64,000 nt of DNA from JANQEU01 sp965242805 (GTDB lineage: Bacteria; Bacteroidota; Bacteroidia; Cytophagales; Cyclobacteriaceae), in NCBI GenBank assembly GCA_965242805.1, contig CBDETD010000002.1, positions 1,364,001-1,428,000 of the forward strand. The letters are read 5' to 3'. A model generated the notes under the pieces. The model was not told the origin of the DNA. It searched no databases and worked only from the letters and a program-made list of their open reading frames with translations. The translations under genes were made by a program, and so were the position numbers. Positions 15,001 to 20,425 of the stretch are shown here, one piece after another. The stretch's first letter is position 1. Each line of letters opens with the position of its first letter.

Positions 15001-18000
15001 GTGATCCTGCCTTCGGTGCATTGGATGCCAATGGTCAACTGACTGCGACCGTAACAGGGGACGCTAACGATAATTACTCCTTCCAGTGGTACCTGGGTAC
15101 TACAGGAGATATCACCACCCCTATCAATGATACCGATGTGATCAACAACTCTACGGTCTCCATTGATGAGTCTGGTGTGAGAACTTCTGTCATCTCAGGA
15201 TTAGCGGAAGGTACCTACTGGGTGGAAATAACCGATGACCTTACTGCCAACCTTAACTGTCAGGTGGCCGGTGAGTTTACCCTTACTTCCAACTTTACTA
15301 CCGTCGATCTGGACGTGGCCAACGTGACAGCCAATGATGCTACCGATTGTACCACGCCTGATAATGGCTCCATCTCCATTGACTTTGCCGATATTACTTC
15401 CGGTAATGGAGCTGACTTCAGCGATTATACCATCGATATCACAGGTACTGCGACCTCGGCCGATGATGCAACCTATACCCCGGCTGCCGTCGATCCGTTC
15501 GATATTACCGACCTGGCCCCTGATACCTACAACTTGGTCATTACCGATGAAACTACCGGTTGTGTGTCTCAGTCATTTGCCGTAACGGTCGGCCAAAACG
15601 GTACCGAACCTACCATCGCTGTCTCTGCCGGTTACCCGCTGGCTGATAACTTCTGCACTGGTGGTAATGGCGAAATAAGACTTGAAATTACCGCTCCTGA
15701 TACCGATGAATCCAATTATACCTTCGATTGGTATCAAGGGGTAGGTACTACCGATCCATTTACCCTGGCAGAAGGATCTCCGGGTAATGGTCCTACTGCT
15801 GGTATCGCCGGTGGTGGAAATGGTGGCGGTGACGAAGTCACTGACATCGACGCTGGATTCTATACCATCGTCGTGGCTACTACCAACGCTGCAGTCGACG
15901 GATTCGGTTGTACCGATCAAATCGTCGTCGAAATCGTCGATGATCCGTATGTGCTGACTATCTCCGCTTCTTCTTCGGCTGACGTGGATGATTGTTCGCC
16001 TCAGAATGGTTCAGTCTCTCTAACCGAACTTACCTATACTTCGGTTGAAGATGGCGCCAATACCATTACTGCAGGAGCTCTCGTCGATCCTGATATTACC
16101 TATACCCTGTACAATGATGCAGCCCTTACCAGTGTAGAAGCTACCATCACCAATGGCGCTCCTACTTTCAATAACCTCGCTCCTGGCACTTACTATGCCG
16201 TCGCTTCTATCGCCGGTACTGATGCTGTCGTGCCTGGTTGTTCTTCTGCTGCCGTACAGTTTGTCATCGATGATAATGGAACACTTCCTGAACTTGCATT
16301 GACCACCACATCTAATACTGTATGTGATCCTACATTCGCTGGAATATCTGGCGATGGCGAGGTGATCGTTACAATTAACAATGACGATGCCAACAACTAC
16401 ACCATCAACTGGTATGTTGGTACTCCGGGATCTGGAACATTGATTGCAAACGGTGATATTGGAAATGGTTCCAATGTTGTGATCAATGCCGGTGGAGTAG
16501 TGAATGCCAATGATCAAGTAACAGGCCTGGCTCCTGATAATTACTACGTGGAAGTAATTGACGCAGCGTCAAACGGACTTGGATGTACATCAATTTCAAC
16601 TTTCACCATTGACAATGAACCCGTTGATGTAACTGTTACTCTCAATACCTTAACCAATGACACTTTCTGCGGTTCAGGTGGCGCGAATGATAATGGTGGA
16701 TTCACATTGAATGCACCTGTAACCTCAAGGTTTGGTGCTCCTGTAGCTTCAGCATACACGTTGAGCTATTTCGATGACGCATTCACACTAATTGGAACAT
16801 TCACATTAGGAACAGAACCGTCGAATCTTGCAGCAGGCACATATTATATCCTCGCAGAGGATAATAATTACAACTGTGCTTCTGACTATCTAAGAATAGA
16901 TATCATAGAAGATGTAACGGCTCCTGATGTTTCTGCGAGTACGATTGTTGACAATACATTCTGTGCAGGTGGTAACAACGGTGATATTGATGTAACCGCG
17001 ACTGTTTCCGGAGCATCTGCACCTACGTTCAGATGGTATCAGGGAATTGGAACCGGAGGAACTGAGATTACAGCTCAATTCACTTCAGTCGGTACTAATT
17101 CACAACATACCCTTGGGGATCTTGCTGCAGGAGATTACACGGTAGAAATAACTGATAATGATAATTTCTGTACTGCAGTAAGAACATTCGAAATCACGGA
17201 TGATCTTACCTTCCCTAACTTCAATACTGGAGATGTGGTAATAGTCAATAGTACTACCTGTAGTACCATAAGTGATGGAAGTCTCACGGTTGATTTTGGA
17301 GACATTACCCTGAATGGAGTAGACCAAAATATTGATGACTTCACCTGGAATATTCAAAATGTATCCGGTTCATTCAATGTTACTCCAACTATCACCGGTA
17401 CCGGAGCGACCTCAACATTTACTGAATCTGCATTGGCTGCTGATACATATACAGTGACAGCTACCGCAGCTTCAGGATGTAGTGCGTCATTCGATGTGAT
17501 TGTGGAGGACGATTCGAACTTACCAGTAATTGATGCTACTACCATGATTCCAAATACATCTTGTGGTACGAGTGGAAATGCGGTAGGAAGTATTGAAATC
17601 ACGTCAATTGATGGTGCGGCTCCATCTGCGGCATATTCTTACCAGTGGTATATCGGAAACGATACAACAGCTGGCAATGAAGTAAGCGCCACTCTAGTTG
17701 GTACAATTGACAATACTGAAATACTGGCTAATGTGCCTGATGGAGTTTACACTGTGAAGCTTATCAACAACACGACCAATTGCAGATCTCTACAATCAGC
17801 AACGGTTAGCAACGAAACGGAACTTCCTATAATTGAGTTCTACGAAATCAATAAGAACCTGATCTGTCAGTCTGGTGGCGGAGCCCCTGGAAGTGGTTCA
17901 TTCTCTTTGACTCAGATAAGGTACGAAGGCAACATATTGAGTGTAGCTGATGATTCCGCTACATTGGCAAGTGACTTCACTATTGAATTCCTCGATGCCA

Positions 18001-20414
18001 ATATGAATGTGATTGCAGATCCGTATCCTTCTACACCATTTACTATTGACAGTCTGGCGGCTGGTACGTATTTCGCTCGTATCACAAATGACAATTCTGA
18101 TTGTTCATCACAAGCAGTTGAGTTTGTGATTGAGGATAACTTACTATTACCTAGTATTCTGATCGTAGAGGCTCAGGCTGATCAAACTTGCTCTGCATCT
18201 GGTACTCCAAACGGAATATTGGTTGCAACTGCTGATAACCAAAATGGTGATTTCGTGATCGATCCTGAAGGTTTAGGAAATGTGGCACCAAATTATACTT
18301 TCGATTGGTACAATTATGATGAAGTAACTGAGACACAAGGAAGCTTCATAGTTTCAAATGACTCATTAATTGATGTAGCGGCAGGTACTTATTTCCTTGA
18401 AGTATTCAGCAGGTCTACTGGATGCACAAGTACTGGATTATTCACATTGAGCAGTGAACCACTAGAACCAGCAATAGTATCGATCTCTACTCAGGATCCT
18501 ACTACTTGTTCCCCTGCAAACGGATTGATCGCTATAACATCAATTAGCGATGGTCTACTGACCGATTATACCTACCAGTTCTACAATGGAGATCCTTCTG
18601 ATGGTGGAATCCTGGTTCAGGATGGAGCTAGTGACTCACTCCAATCTGCAGAGCCTGGTGTAACCTATTTTGTTCAGGCCACGCATGTAGTAACAGGATG
18701 TACAACAAATCTTACAGAGATTGACATGAGTGAAGATGGCATTTCTTATCCTGTCGTGGCATTGGCTTTCAATCCATTAAATGGAGCACCAATTTCGAAG
18801 AACAACACATCTTGTGATGTAAATAATCCGACAGGATTGCTCGCGGTGACAGCAGATGGTTCTACAGATGAGTCTCTTTATCAATTTGTTTGGAACACTG
18901 GAGTACAAAACGATTCTTTGAGCAGCATAGCTGCAGGAACATACACGGTTACGGTAACTAATATTTCCACTGGATGTAGTACTGTAGAGTCTTACACCAT
19001 TGAAGACGAATTGTTACCACTAATTGTGAGTACTTCTACCTCACCTAATACAAACTGTGTCAATCCAAATGGGCAAATGGCTGCCTCGGTATTGGATGTA
19101 GGAGACAACCCTGAATTCAGAGGTACGGATTATACTTATTACTGGTTTATTGGAAGAGTCAATAATCCTGACATAAACAATCCGGATTTCGTGGGTACCA
19201 TTGTTCAAAATGTCGACGACGGGGTATACACGGTAGTTGCAGTTGATAACCAAGTAAGTTGTTTCAGCTCTGATCCGACATTTGTAGAAGTAGGTGATCA
19301 GCAAAACATTCCTAACCTTGTTGTTGAAGTTGGCAACAACCTGACAATATGCTATCCTGATCAACCAAACGGATTTGCTTCTATCGTTGCTGACACCAAT
19401 ATTTTCCGATACCAGGTTGAGTGGATTGTTGGGGAAGATCCTGTCGGTATCAATCCATTTGCTACTGGATTGTATGCCGATTCGCTAGCTGCTGGACGTT
19501 ATAGTGCGGTAATCACAGACCTCATAACAGGTTGTGAGCAAATTGCATCCTTTGATATACTCGACGAAACACCAATCGTTCCTAATCCTAACTTGTTTGT
19601 TATTGAAGACAGAACTGATTGTGTTTTCCCGAATGGGCAGGCTGGAGCTAATGTCCAGGGTGCCACTGAAAACTTCCTTTTCGAATGGGCGCTTCTTGAA
19701 GATCCTAACACTATCCTCTTCACAGGTTCACAAGTGAATCAGCTGGACGTTGCAACATATGTTGTCACTGCTACTGATTTAGTAACGGGATGTACCTCGG
19801 CAACAAGTGAAATAACCATTTCCGATGGAATTGTTGATCCTGAATTTATAATAGATGTTACTCAATCGATGTGTCTGAGAACTGAAGATGGATCTACTAA
19901 CCAATTCTCTGGTAGAGCATTTGTAAACTTCATACAACCGGAAAGCATCGATGTGGCGGACACAACGGATTATGAGTTCACAAAGATCGATTCCATTGCC
20001 TGGATGAATGAAGATGGATTCGTGGTATCCGATGATCTTCAATTTGTAGACATCTCTCCAGGTAGATATAGTGTGTTCTTCAGAACGGATAAGAATTGTG
20101 ACTACACGGCAACATTTGATATCGAAGCAACAATTAAGATCTACAATGGCGTCTCGGCTAATGGAGATGGATTCAATGATTTCTTGTTACTGGATTGCCT
20201 GGATCTATTTGCGAATAACTCTGTAGAGATCTTCACCCGAGGTGGAACCAAAGTTTGGGAAACTAAAGGTTATGACAATGTGAGCAGAAGGTTTGAAGGC
20301 TTCAGCAACGTTGGAAGTACGACAAGGAAATTACCGGTTGGTACTTACTTCTATGTAATAGATAGAGGGGATGGAAGTGACTTAATCCAAGGTTATTTGG
20401 AATTAGTTAGATAA
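1..20414 (+). CDS. Giant T9SS-secreted SprB-like repeat adhesin (5' partial)
   Basis: The frame is open from base 3 at the left edge to the TAG ending at 20414, so the true start and signal peptide lie upstream; the ATG at 777 is only an internal Met. About 6,800 residues are visible. They form a chain of roughly 90-115-residue Ig-like/SprB-type domains, each with an early Cys before an NGSITV-like strand, a central aromatic WY/FY strand, a GTYxVxVTD-like strand and a late Cys. Two arrays of long identical repeats lie inside (1215-6194 and 9651-16280), separated by unique domains. The last ~95 residues (from about 20128) match the gliding-motility-associated CHU_C / type B T9SS C-terminal domain (NGVSANGDGFNDF, KVWETKGYDN, LPVGTYFYV). 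In Flavobacterium, SprB is a mobile surface adhesin carried by the gliding machinery; the same role here is inferred. A PorP/SprF-family gene follows after 11 bp. The domains are acidic and Thr/Asn/Asp-rich. Confidence 0.93.
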   Translation, partial: NAQFIIADATVVPTLVTNEDNAASVCPGGTSPDGQVSVDVNAVDENPDFTYQWYLGADVTGTALSDGIDPGNGSDPSGATNPTVSGLVPGTYTVEVTDNLGTGLGCSQVATIVLTDNSPTITINAASNTGASDCATLDDGSYAITTVHEDGAPVGGATYEYTFYDDLAAVIQGPGASATASGLTPGNYSVVIRNTSTNCSSASLPFAIADESTIPILSTTINDNTNCDGFAANDNGSAIVSIDNFDGGTYTYQWYAGALGVTTSPVGAGNGGNTNNIFSMSAGDYWVRVTDNQSPDQNCSTDINITIADDPADIVITATTNVDSDQCTPTNGSITVTDLTNNGTPESGPGLSLVYNFKLYDDTFTEIGGAFAGTAASGLAPATYYVTATDALSCEGAFYMVEINDASVVPTLVTNEDNAASVCPGGTSPDGQVSVDVNAVDENPDFTYQWYLGADVTGTALANGVDPGNGSDPSGATNPTVSGLVPGTYTIEVTDNLGTGLGCSQVATIVLTDNSPTITINAATNTGASDCATLDDGSYAITTVHEDGAPVGGATYEYTFYDDLAAVIQGPGASATVSSLTPGNYSVVIRNTDTNCSSASLPFTIADESTTPILSTVSNDNSSCVAQGNGDITVSVDNMVDNNYTFTWYVSTVANFGNAGASTQLNDTDVYNGSTVSISDNGGYTGNLLGGLPANVAGDIFWVRVTDNASPDNNCSADINVTIIDDPANITITATTDVDSDQCTPVNGSITVTNIDVDGTGVSGGGLGAYSFKLYDDTFTEIGGAFTGTAASGLAPATYYVTATDALSCEGAFYMVEINDASVVPTLVTNEDNAASVCPGGTSPDGQVSVDVNAVDENPDFTYQWYLGADVTGTALANGVDPGNGSDPSGATNPTVSGLVPGTYTIEVTDNLGTGLGCSQVATIVLTDNSPTITINAATNTGASDCATLDDGSYAITTVHEDGAPVGGATYEYTFYDDLAAVIQGPGASATVSSLTPGNYSVVIRNTDTNCSSASLPFTIADESTTPILSTVSNDNSSCVAQGNGDITVSVDNMVDNNYTFTWYVSTVANFGNAGASTQLNDTDVYNGSTVSISDNGGYTGNLLGGLPANVAGDIFWVRVTDNASPDNNCSADINVTIIDDPANITITATTDVDSDQCTPVNGSITVTNIDVDGTGVSGGGLGAYSFKLYDDTFTEIGGAFTGTAASGLAPATYYVTATDALSCEGAFYMVEINDASVVPTLVTNEDNAASVCPGGTSPDGQVSVDVNAVDENPDFTYQWYLGADVTGTALANGVDPGNGSDPSGATNPTVSGLVPGTYTIEVTDNLGTGLGCSQVATIVLTDNSPTITINAATNTGASDCATLDDGSYAITTVHEDGAPVGGATYEYTFYDDLAAVIQGPGASATVSSLTPGNYSVVIRNTDTNCSSASLPFTIADESTTPILSTVSNDNSSCVAQGNGDITVSVDNMVDNNYTFTWYVSTVANFGNAGASTQLNDTDVYNGSTVSISDNGGYTGNLLGGLPANVAGDIFWVRVTDNASPDNNCSADINVTIIDDPANITITATTDVDSDQCTPVNGSITVTNIDVDGTGVSGGGLGAYSFKLYDDTFTEIGGAFTGTAASGLAPATYYVTATDALSCEGAFYMVEINDASVVPTLVTNEDNAASVCPGGTSPDGQVSVDVNAVDENPDFTYQWYLGADVTGTALANGVDPGNGSDPSGATNPTVSGLVPGTYTIEVTDNLGTGLGCSQVATIVLTDNSPTITINAATNTGASDCATLDDGSYAITTVHEDGAPVGGATYEYTFYDDLAAVIQGPGASATVSSLTPGNYSVVIRNTDTNCSSASLPFTIADESTTPILSTVSNDNSSCVAQGNGDITVSVDNMVDNNYTFTWYVSTVANFGNAGASTQLNDTDVYNGSTVSISDNGGYTGNLLGGLPANVAGDIFWVRVTDNASPDNNCSADINVTIIDDPANITITATTDVDSDQCTPVNGSITVTNIDVDGTGVSGGGLGAYSFKLYDDTFTEIGGAFTGTAASGLAPATYYVTATDALSCEGAFYMVEINDATPAETITMNAVSEQTNCTGTPDGERSVTITSGNGGFTFQWYSGAVGDTSTPVGAGNGGNTDNITSMTSGDYWVRMTDVSGTGLGCVYDLGTTIILDQPVIAITGLTAPTDNSICDDVFVGAFNGSETVSTVTNDGAGDLLTNYDFEWYTSTGTLLETTDGAVGGETKSDFDAGNYRVVAVNKSTGCESAPIAFTIGDATTPPTINGTSNTASSSCDNTNFPNGTLTVDPGAAGAGDDGSYTIEWYDGGVADIPSLAVASTATTYDNIAPGTYALRVIENASGCLVDQEFTVGSSTPSAPTLTLSEDVQVTDCNTPDGELSGTPGAGVPADYTWFWFLDDKSTSVTTIPGADVSVAGQADNLPDGRYYAVIQDNETGCVSDTIGIDLDRASNAIFAINISLPPGDCTGAEGEFEVDISNVTGATINVEIFDASNNSLFTDPAASVGAGDEVIIDNTNNTGFVNGTYRIVVIDDGVGGSGCTDELEFFLPYQDAPRVDLTSPSVTVESNNCQPYIGPADGSGVTGGQGGATGTVSITLTIVDGVITGDSHDNYQLFLYQGNDPTPSPTTDLIVEIPSDPGYLVGETVTGSISGATGDISDITGTTITIDRTSGDFQDGENITGGTNGFIRSITLTSTGRWTVLEDGRDATIQSVSGDQSSASTSGNDYENTYSFTGLTSGEYTILAALEGISFCLSPSVTFEVEDRFFELDVDVANVTFGGDTNCDGNDANATGSIDISQIDRVLDDGAGGVFVDASDVGGTLTSNYSYEWFVGTSVTDPALSTLPSEIDNGNQILNVPAGFYTVRITNTNNTSISGDGCVTTYTFEVVSDPDDIVIDASVTQDDSNCSAPGDGQITIANLNINGGGNVVWSSANFPGYEAFLYEVGNGTPVQGPIAPTTAGAVTFDDVEDGDYNIEVVNTEDCSSNTLPLTVDDISTVPNLTQSSATNNQLCTTPDGEITIDLGAAVANFNYQWYVGDINSTTLFTGTESNPTGTETQISSIVGGTYTLQVTDNAEPDNDCFSFVTVSIEDDLYDITDFSFTVSNNDNCSPVNGSVTLTGVSAYNTSTNDGNTYPVPDGALDGIFNITVYESDGTTIANGGLAVDAIGSGNNTVGDDAGEELAPGDYFIGIDFDASTCSSTLKPFTIEDDANNPTVAIVEDAANTICDPAFGALDANGQLTATVTGDANDNYSFQWYLGTTGDITTPINDTDVINNSTVSIDESGVRTSVISGLAEGTYWVEITDDLTANLNCQVAGEFTLTSNFTTVDLDVANVTANDATDCTTPDNGSISIDFADITSGNGADFSDYTIDITGTATSADDATYTPAAVDPFDITDLAPDTYNLVITDETTGCVSQSFAVTVGQNGTEPTIAVSAGYPLADNFCTGGNGEIRLEITAPDTDESNYTFDWYQGVGTTDPFTLAEGSPGNGPTAGIAGGGNGGGDEVTDIDAGFYTIVVATTNAAVDGFGCTDQIVVEIVDDPYVLTISASSSADVDDCSPQNGSVSLTELTYTSVEDGANTITAGALVDPDITYTLYNDAALTSVEATITNGAPTFNNLAPGTYYAVASIAGTDAVVPGCSSAAVQFVIDDNANNPTVAIVEDAANTICDPAFGALDANGQLTATVTGDANDNYSFQWYLGTTGDITTPINDTDVINNSTVSIDESGVRTSVISGLAEGTYWVEITDDLTANLNCQVAGEFTLTSNFTTVDLDVANVTANDATDCTTPDNGSISIDFADITSGNGADFSDYTIDITGTATSADDATYTPAAVDPFDITDLAPDTYNLVITDETTGCVSQSFAVTVGQNGTEPTIAVSAGYPLADNFCTGGNGEIRLEITAPDTDESNYTFDWYQGVGTTDPFTLAEGSPGNGPTAGIAGGGNGGGDEVTDIDAGFYTIVVATTNAAVDGFGCTDQIVVEIVDDPYVLTISASSSADVDDCSPQNGSVSLTELTYTSVEDGANTITAGALVDPDITYTLYNDAALTSVEATITNGAPTFNNLAPGTYYAVASIAGTDAVVPGCSSAAVQFVIDDNANNPTVAIVEDAANTICDPAFGALDANGQLTATVTGDANDNYSFQWYLGTTGDITTPINDTDVINNSTVSIDESGVRTSVISGLAEGTYWVEITDDLTANLNCQVAGEFTLTSNFTTVDLDVANVTANDATDCTTPDNGSISIDFADITSGNGADFSDYTIDITGTATSADDATYTPAAVDPFDITDLAPDTYNLVITDETTGCVSQSFAVTVGQNGTEPTIAVSAGYPLADNFCTGGNGEIRLEITAPDTDESNYTFDWYQGVGTTDPFTLAEGSPGNGPTAGIAGGGNGGGDEVTDIDAGFYTIVVATTNAAVDGFGCTDQIVVEIVDDPYVLTISASSSADVDDCSPQNGSVSLTELTYTSVEDGANTITAGALVDPDITYTLYNDAALTSVEATITNGAPTFNNLAPGTYYAVASIAGTDAVVPGCSSAAVQFVIDDNANNPTVAIVEDAANTICDPAFGALDANGQLTATVTGDANDNYSFQWYLGTTGDITTPINDTDVINNSTVSIDESGVRTSVISGLAEGTYWVEITDDLTANLNCQVAGEFTLTSNFTTVDLDVANVTANDATDCTTPDNGSISIDFADITSGNGADFSDYTIDITGTATSADDATYTPAAVDPFDITDLAPDTYNLVITDETTGCVSQSFAVTVGQNGTEPTIAVSAGYPLADNFCTGGNGEIRLEITAPDTDESNYTFDWYQGVGTTDPFTLAEGSPGNGPTAGIAGGGNGGGDEVTDIDAGFYTIVVATTNAAVDGFGCTDQIVVEIVDDPYVLTISASSSADVDDCSPQNGSVSLTELTYTSVEDGANTITAGALVDPDITYTLYNDAALTSVEATITNGAPTFNNLAPGTYYAVASIAGTDAVVPGCSSAAVQFVIDDNANNPTVAIVEDAANTICDPAFGALDANGQLTATVTGDANDNYSFQWYLGTTGDITTPINDTDVINNSTVSIDESGVRTSVISGLAEGTYWVEITDDLTANLNCQVAGEFTLTSNFTTVDLDVANVTANDATDCTTPDNGSISIDFADITSGNGADFSDYTIDITGTATSADDATYTPAAVDPFDITDLAPDTYNLVITDETTGCVSQSFAVTVGQNGTEPTIAVSAGYPLADNFCTGGNGEIRLEITAPDTDESNYTFDWYQGVGTTDPFTLAEGSPGNGPTAGIAGGGNGGGDEVTDIDAGFYTIVVATTNAAVDGFGCTDQIVVEIVDDPYVLTISASSSADVDDCSPQNGSVSLTELTYTSVEDGANTITAGALVDPDITYTLYNDAALTSVEATITNGAPTFNNLAPGTYYAVASIAGTDAVVPGCSSAAVQFVIDDNGTLPELALTTTSNTVCDPTFAGISGDGEVIVTINNDDANNYTINWYVGTPGSGTLIANGDIGNGSNVVINAGGVVNANDQVTGLAPDNYYVEVIDAASNGLGCTSISTFTIDNEPVDVTVTLNTLTNDTFCGSGGANDNGGFTLNAPVTSRFGAPVASAYTLSYFDDAFTLIGTFTLGTEPSNLAAGTYYILAEDNNYNCASDYLRIDIIEDVTAPDVSASTIVDNTFCAGGNNGDIDVTATVSGASAPTFRWYQGIGTGGTEITAQFTSVGTNSQHTLGDLAAGDYTVEITDNDNFCTAVRTFEITDDLTFPNFNTGDVVIVNSTTCSTISDGSLTVDFGDITLNGVDQNIDDFTWNIQNVSGSFNVTPTITGTGATSTFTESALAADTYTVTATAASGCSASFDVIVEDDSNLPVIDATTMIPNTSCGTSGNAVGSIEITSIDGAAPSAAYSYQWYIGNDTTAGNEVSATLVGTIDNTEILANVPDGVYTVKLINNTTNCRSLQSATVSNETELPIIEFYEINKNLICQSGGGAPGSGSFSLTQIRYEGNILSVADDSATLASDFTIEFLDANMNVIADPYPSTPFTIDSLAAGTYFARITNDNSDCSSQAVEFVIEDNLLLPSILIVEAQADQTCSASGTPNGILVATADNQNGDFVIDPEGLGNVAPNYTFDWYNYDEVTETQGSFIVSNDSLIDVAAGTYFLEVFSRSTGCTSTGLFTLSSEPLEPAIVSISTQDPTTCSPANGLIAITSISDGLLTDYTYQFYNGDPSDGGILVQDGASDSLQSAEPGVTYFVQATHVVTGCTTNLTEIDMSEDGISYPVVALAFNPLNGAPISKNNTSCDVNNPTGLLAVTADGSTDESLYQFVWNTGVQNDSLSSIAAGTYTVTVTNISTGCSTVESYTIEDELLPLIVSTSTSPNTNCVNPNGQMAASVLDVGDNPEFRGTDYTYYWFIGRVNNPDINNPDFVGTIVQNVDDGVYTVVAVDNQVSCFSSDPTFVEVGDQQNIPNLVVEVGNNLTICYPDQPNGFASIVADTNIFRYQVEWIVGEDPVGINPFATGLYADSLAAGRYSAVITDLITGCEQIASFDILDETPIVPNPNLFVIEDRTDCVFPNGQAGANVQGATENFLFEWALLEDPNTILFTGSQVNQLDVATYVVTATDLVTGCTSATSEITISDGIVDPEFIIDVTQSMCLRTEDGSTNQFSGRAFVNFIQPESIDVADTTDYEFTKIDSIAWMNEDGFVVSDDLQFVDISPGRYSVFFRTDKNCDYTATFDIEATIKIYNGVSANGDGFNDFLLLDCLDLFANNSVEIFTRGGTKVWETKGYDNVSRRFEGFSNVGSTTRKLPVGTYFYVIDRGDGSDLIQGYLELVR
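24..1214 (+). repeat. Diverged upstream copy of the array-1 unit
   Basis: This 1191-bp stretch aligns with the 1245-bp units, but only its first half (to about 640) is near-identical. The third domain is replaced by a different one (about 650-930, with TSPVGAGNGGNT) and the fourth is diverged until about 1070, after which identity returns. It shows where homogenised DNA grades into older repeat sequence. The missing 54 bp relative to a full unit equals 18 codons, so the frame is kept. Confidence 0.8.
1215..6194 (+). repeat. Tandem array 1: four 1245-bp units in the giant adhesin gene
   Basis: Unit starts, taken at the Asp-Ala-Ser codons, are 1215, 2460, 3705 and 4950, exactly 1245 bp apart, with array 1 ending at 6194. 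Each unit encodes 415 aa as four Ig-like domains with eight cysteines. The copies are almost identical and the differences I found are synonymous, for example T/C at 1235, 2480, 3725, 4970 and A/G at 1520, 2765, 4010, 5255, both alternating between successive copies. An older partial copy lies just upstream (24-1214). The period is a multiple of three, so copy number can change without breaking the frame. Confidence 0.97.
9651..16280 (+). repeat. Tandem array 2: five 1326-bp units in the giant adhesin gene
   Basis: Unit starts, taken at Asn-Asn-Pro-Thr-Val, are 9651, 10977, 12303, 13629 and 14955, exactly 1326 bp apart; the array ends at 16280 where the sequence changes to GTLPELALTT. Each unit encodes 442 aa as four Ig-like domains with eight cysteines, unrelated in detail to the array-1 unit. 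The predicted protein copies read as identical. Silent differences include T/C/T/C/T at 10496, 11822, 13148, 14474 and 15800, plus a GGT-AAC versus GGA-AAT change confined to copy 4 (near 14490). Confidence 0.97.
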
Positions 20415-20425
20415 ATTTAAGACTC

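Noticed and set aside
1215..16280. CRISPR or satellite array
   Set aside because: Units are over 1.2 kb, in frame and protein-coding, with no spacer structure or cas genes.
1215..16280. Mobile-element insertion as the source of the repeats
   Set aside because: There are no terminal inverted repeats, transposase or target duplications; the unit boundaries are in-frame domain boundaries.
10269..16517. Repeated antisense and alternate-frame ORFs (about 70-165 codons) in every copy of array 2
   Set aside because: They recur only because the DNA repeats; their compositions are unlike real proteins and the forward frame is fully explained by the adhesin domains.
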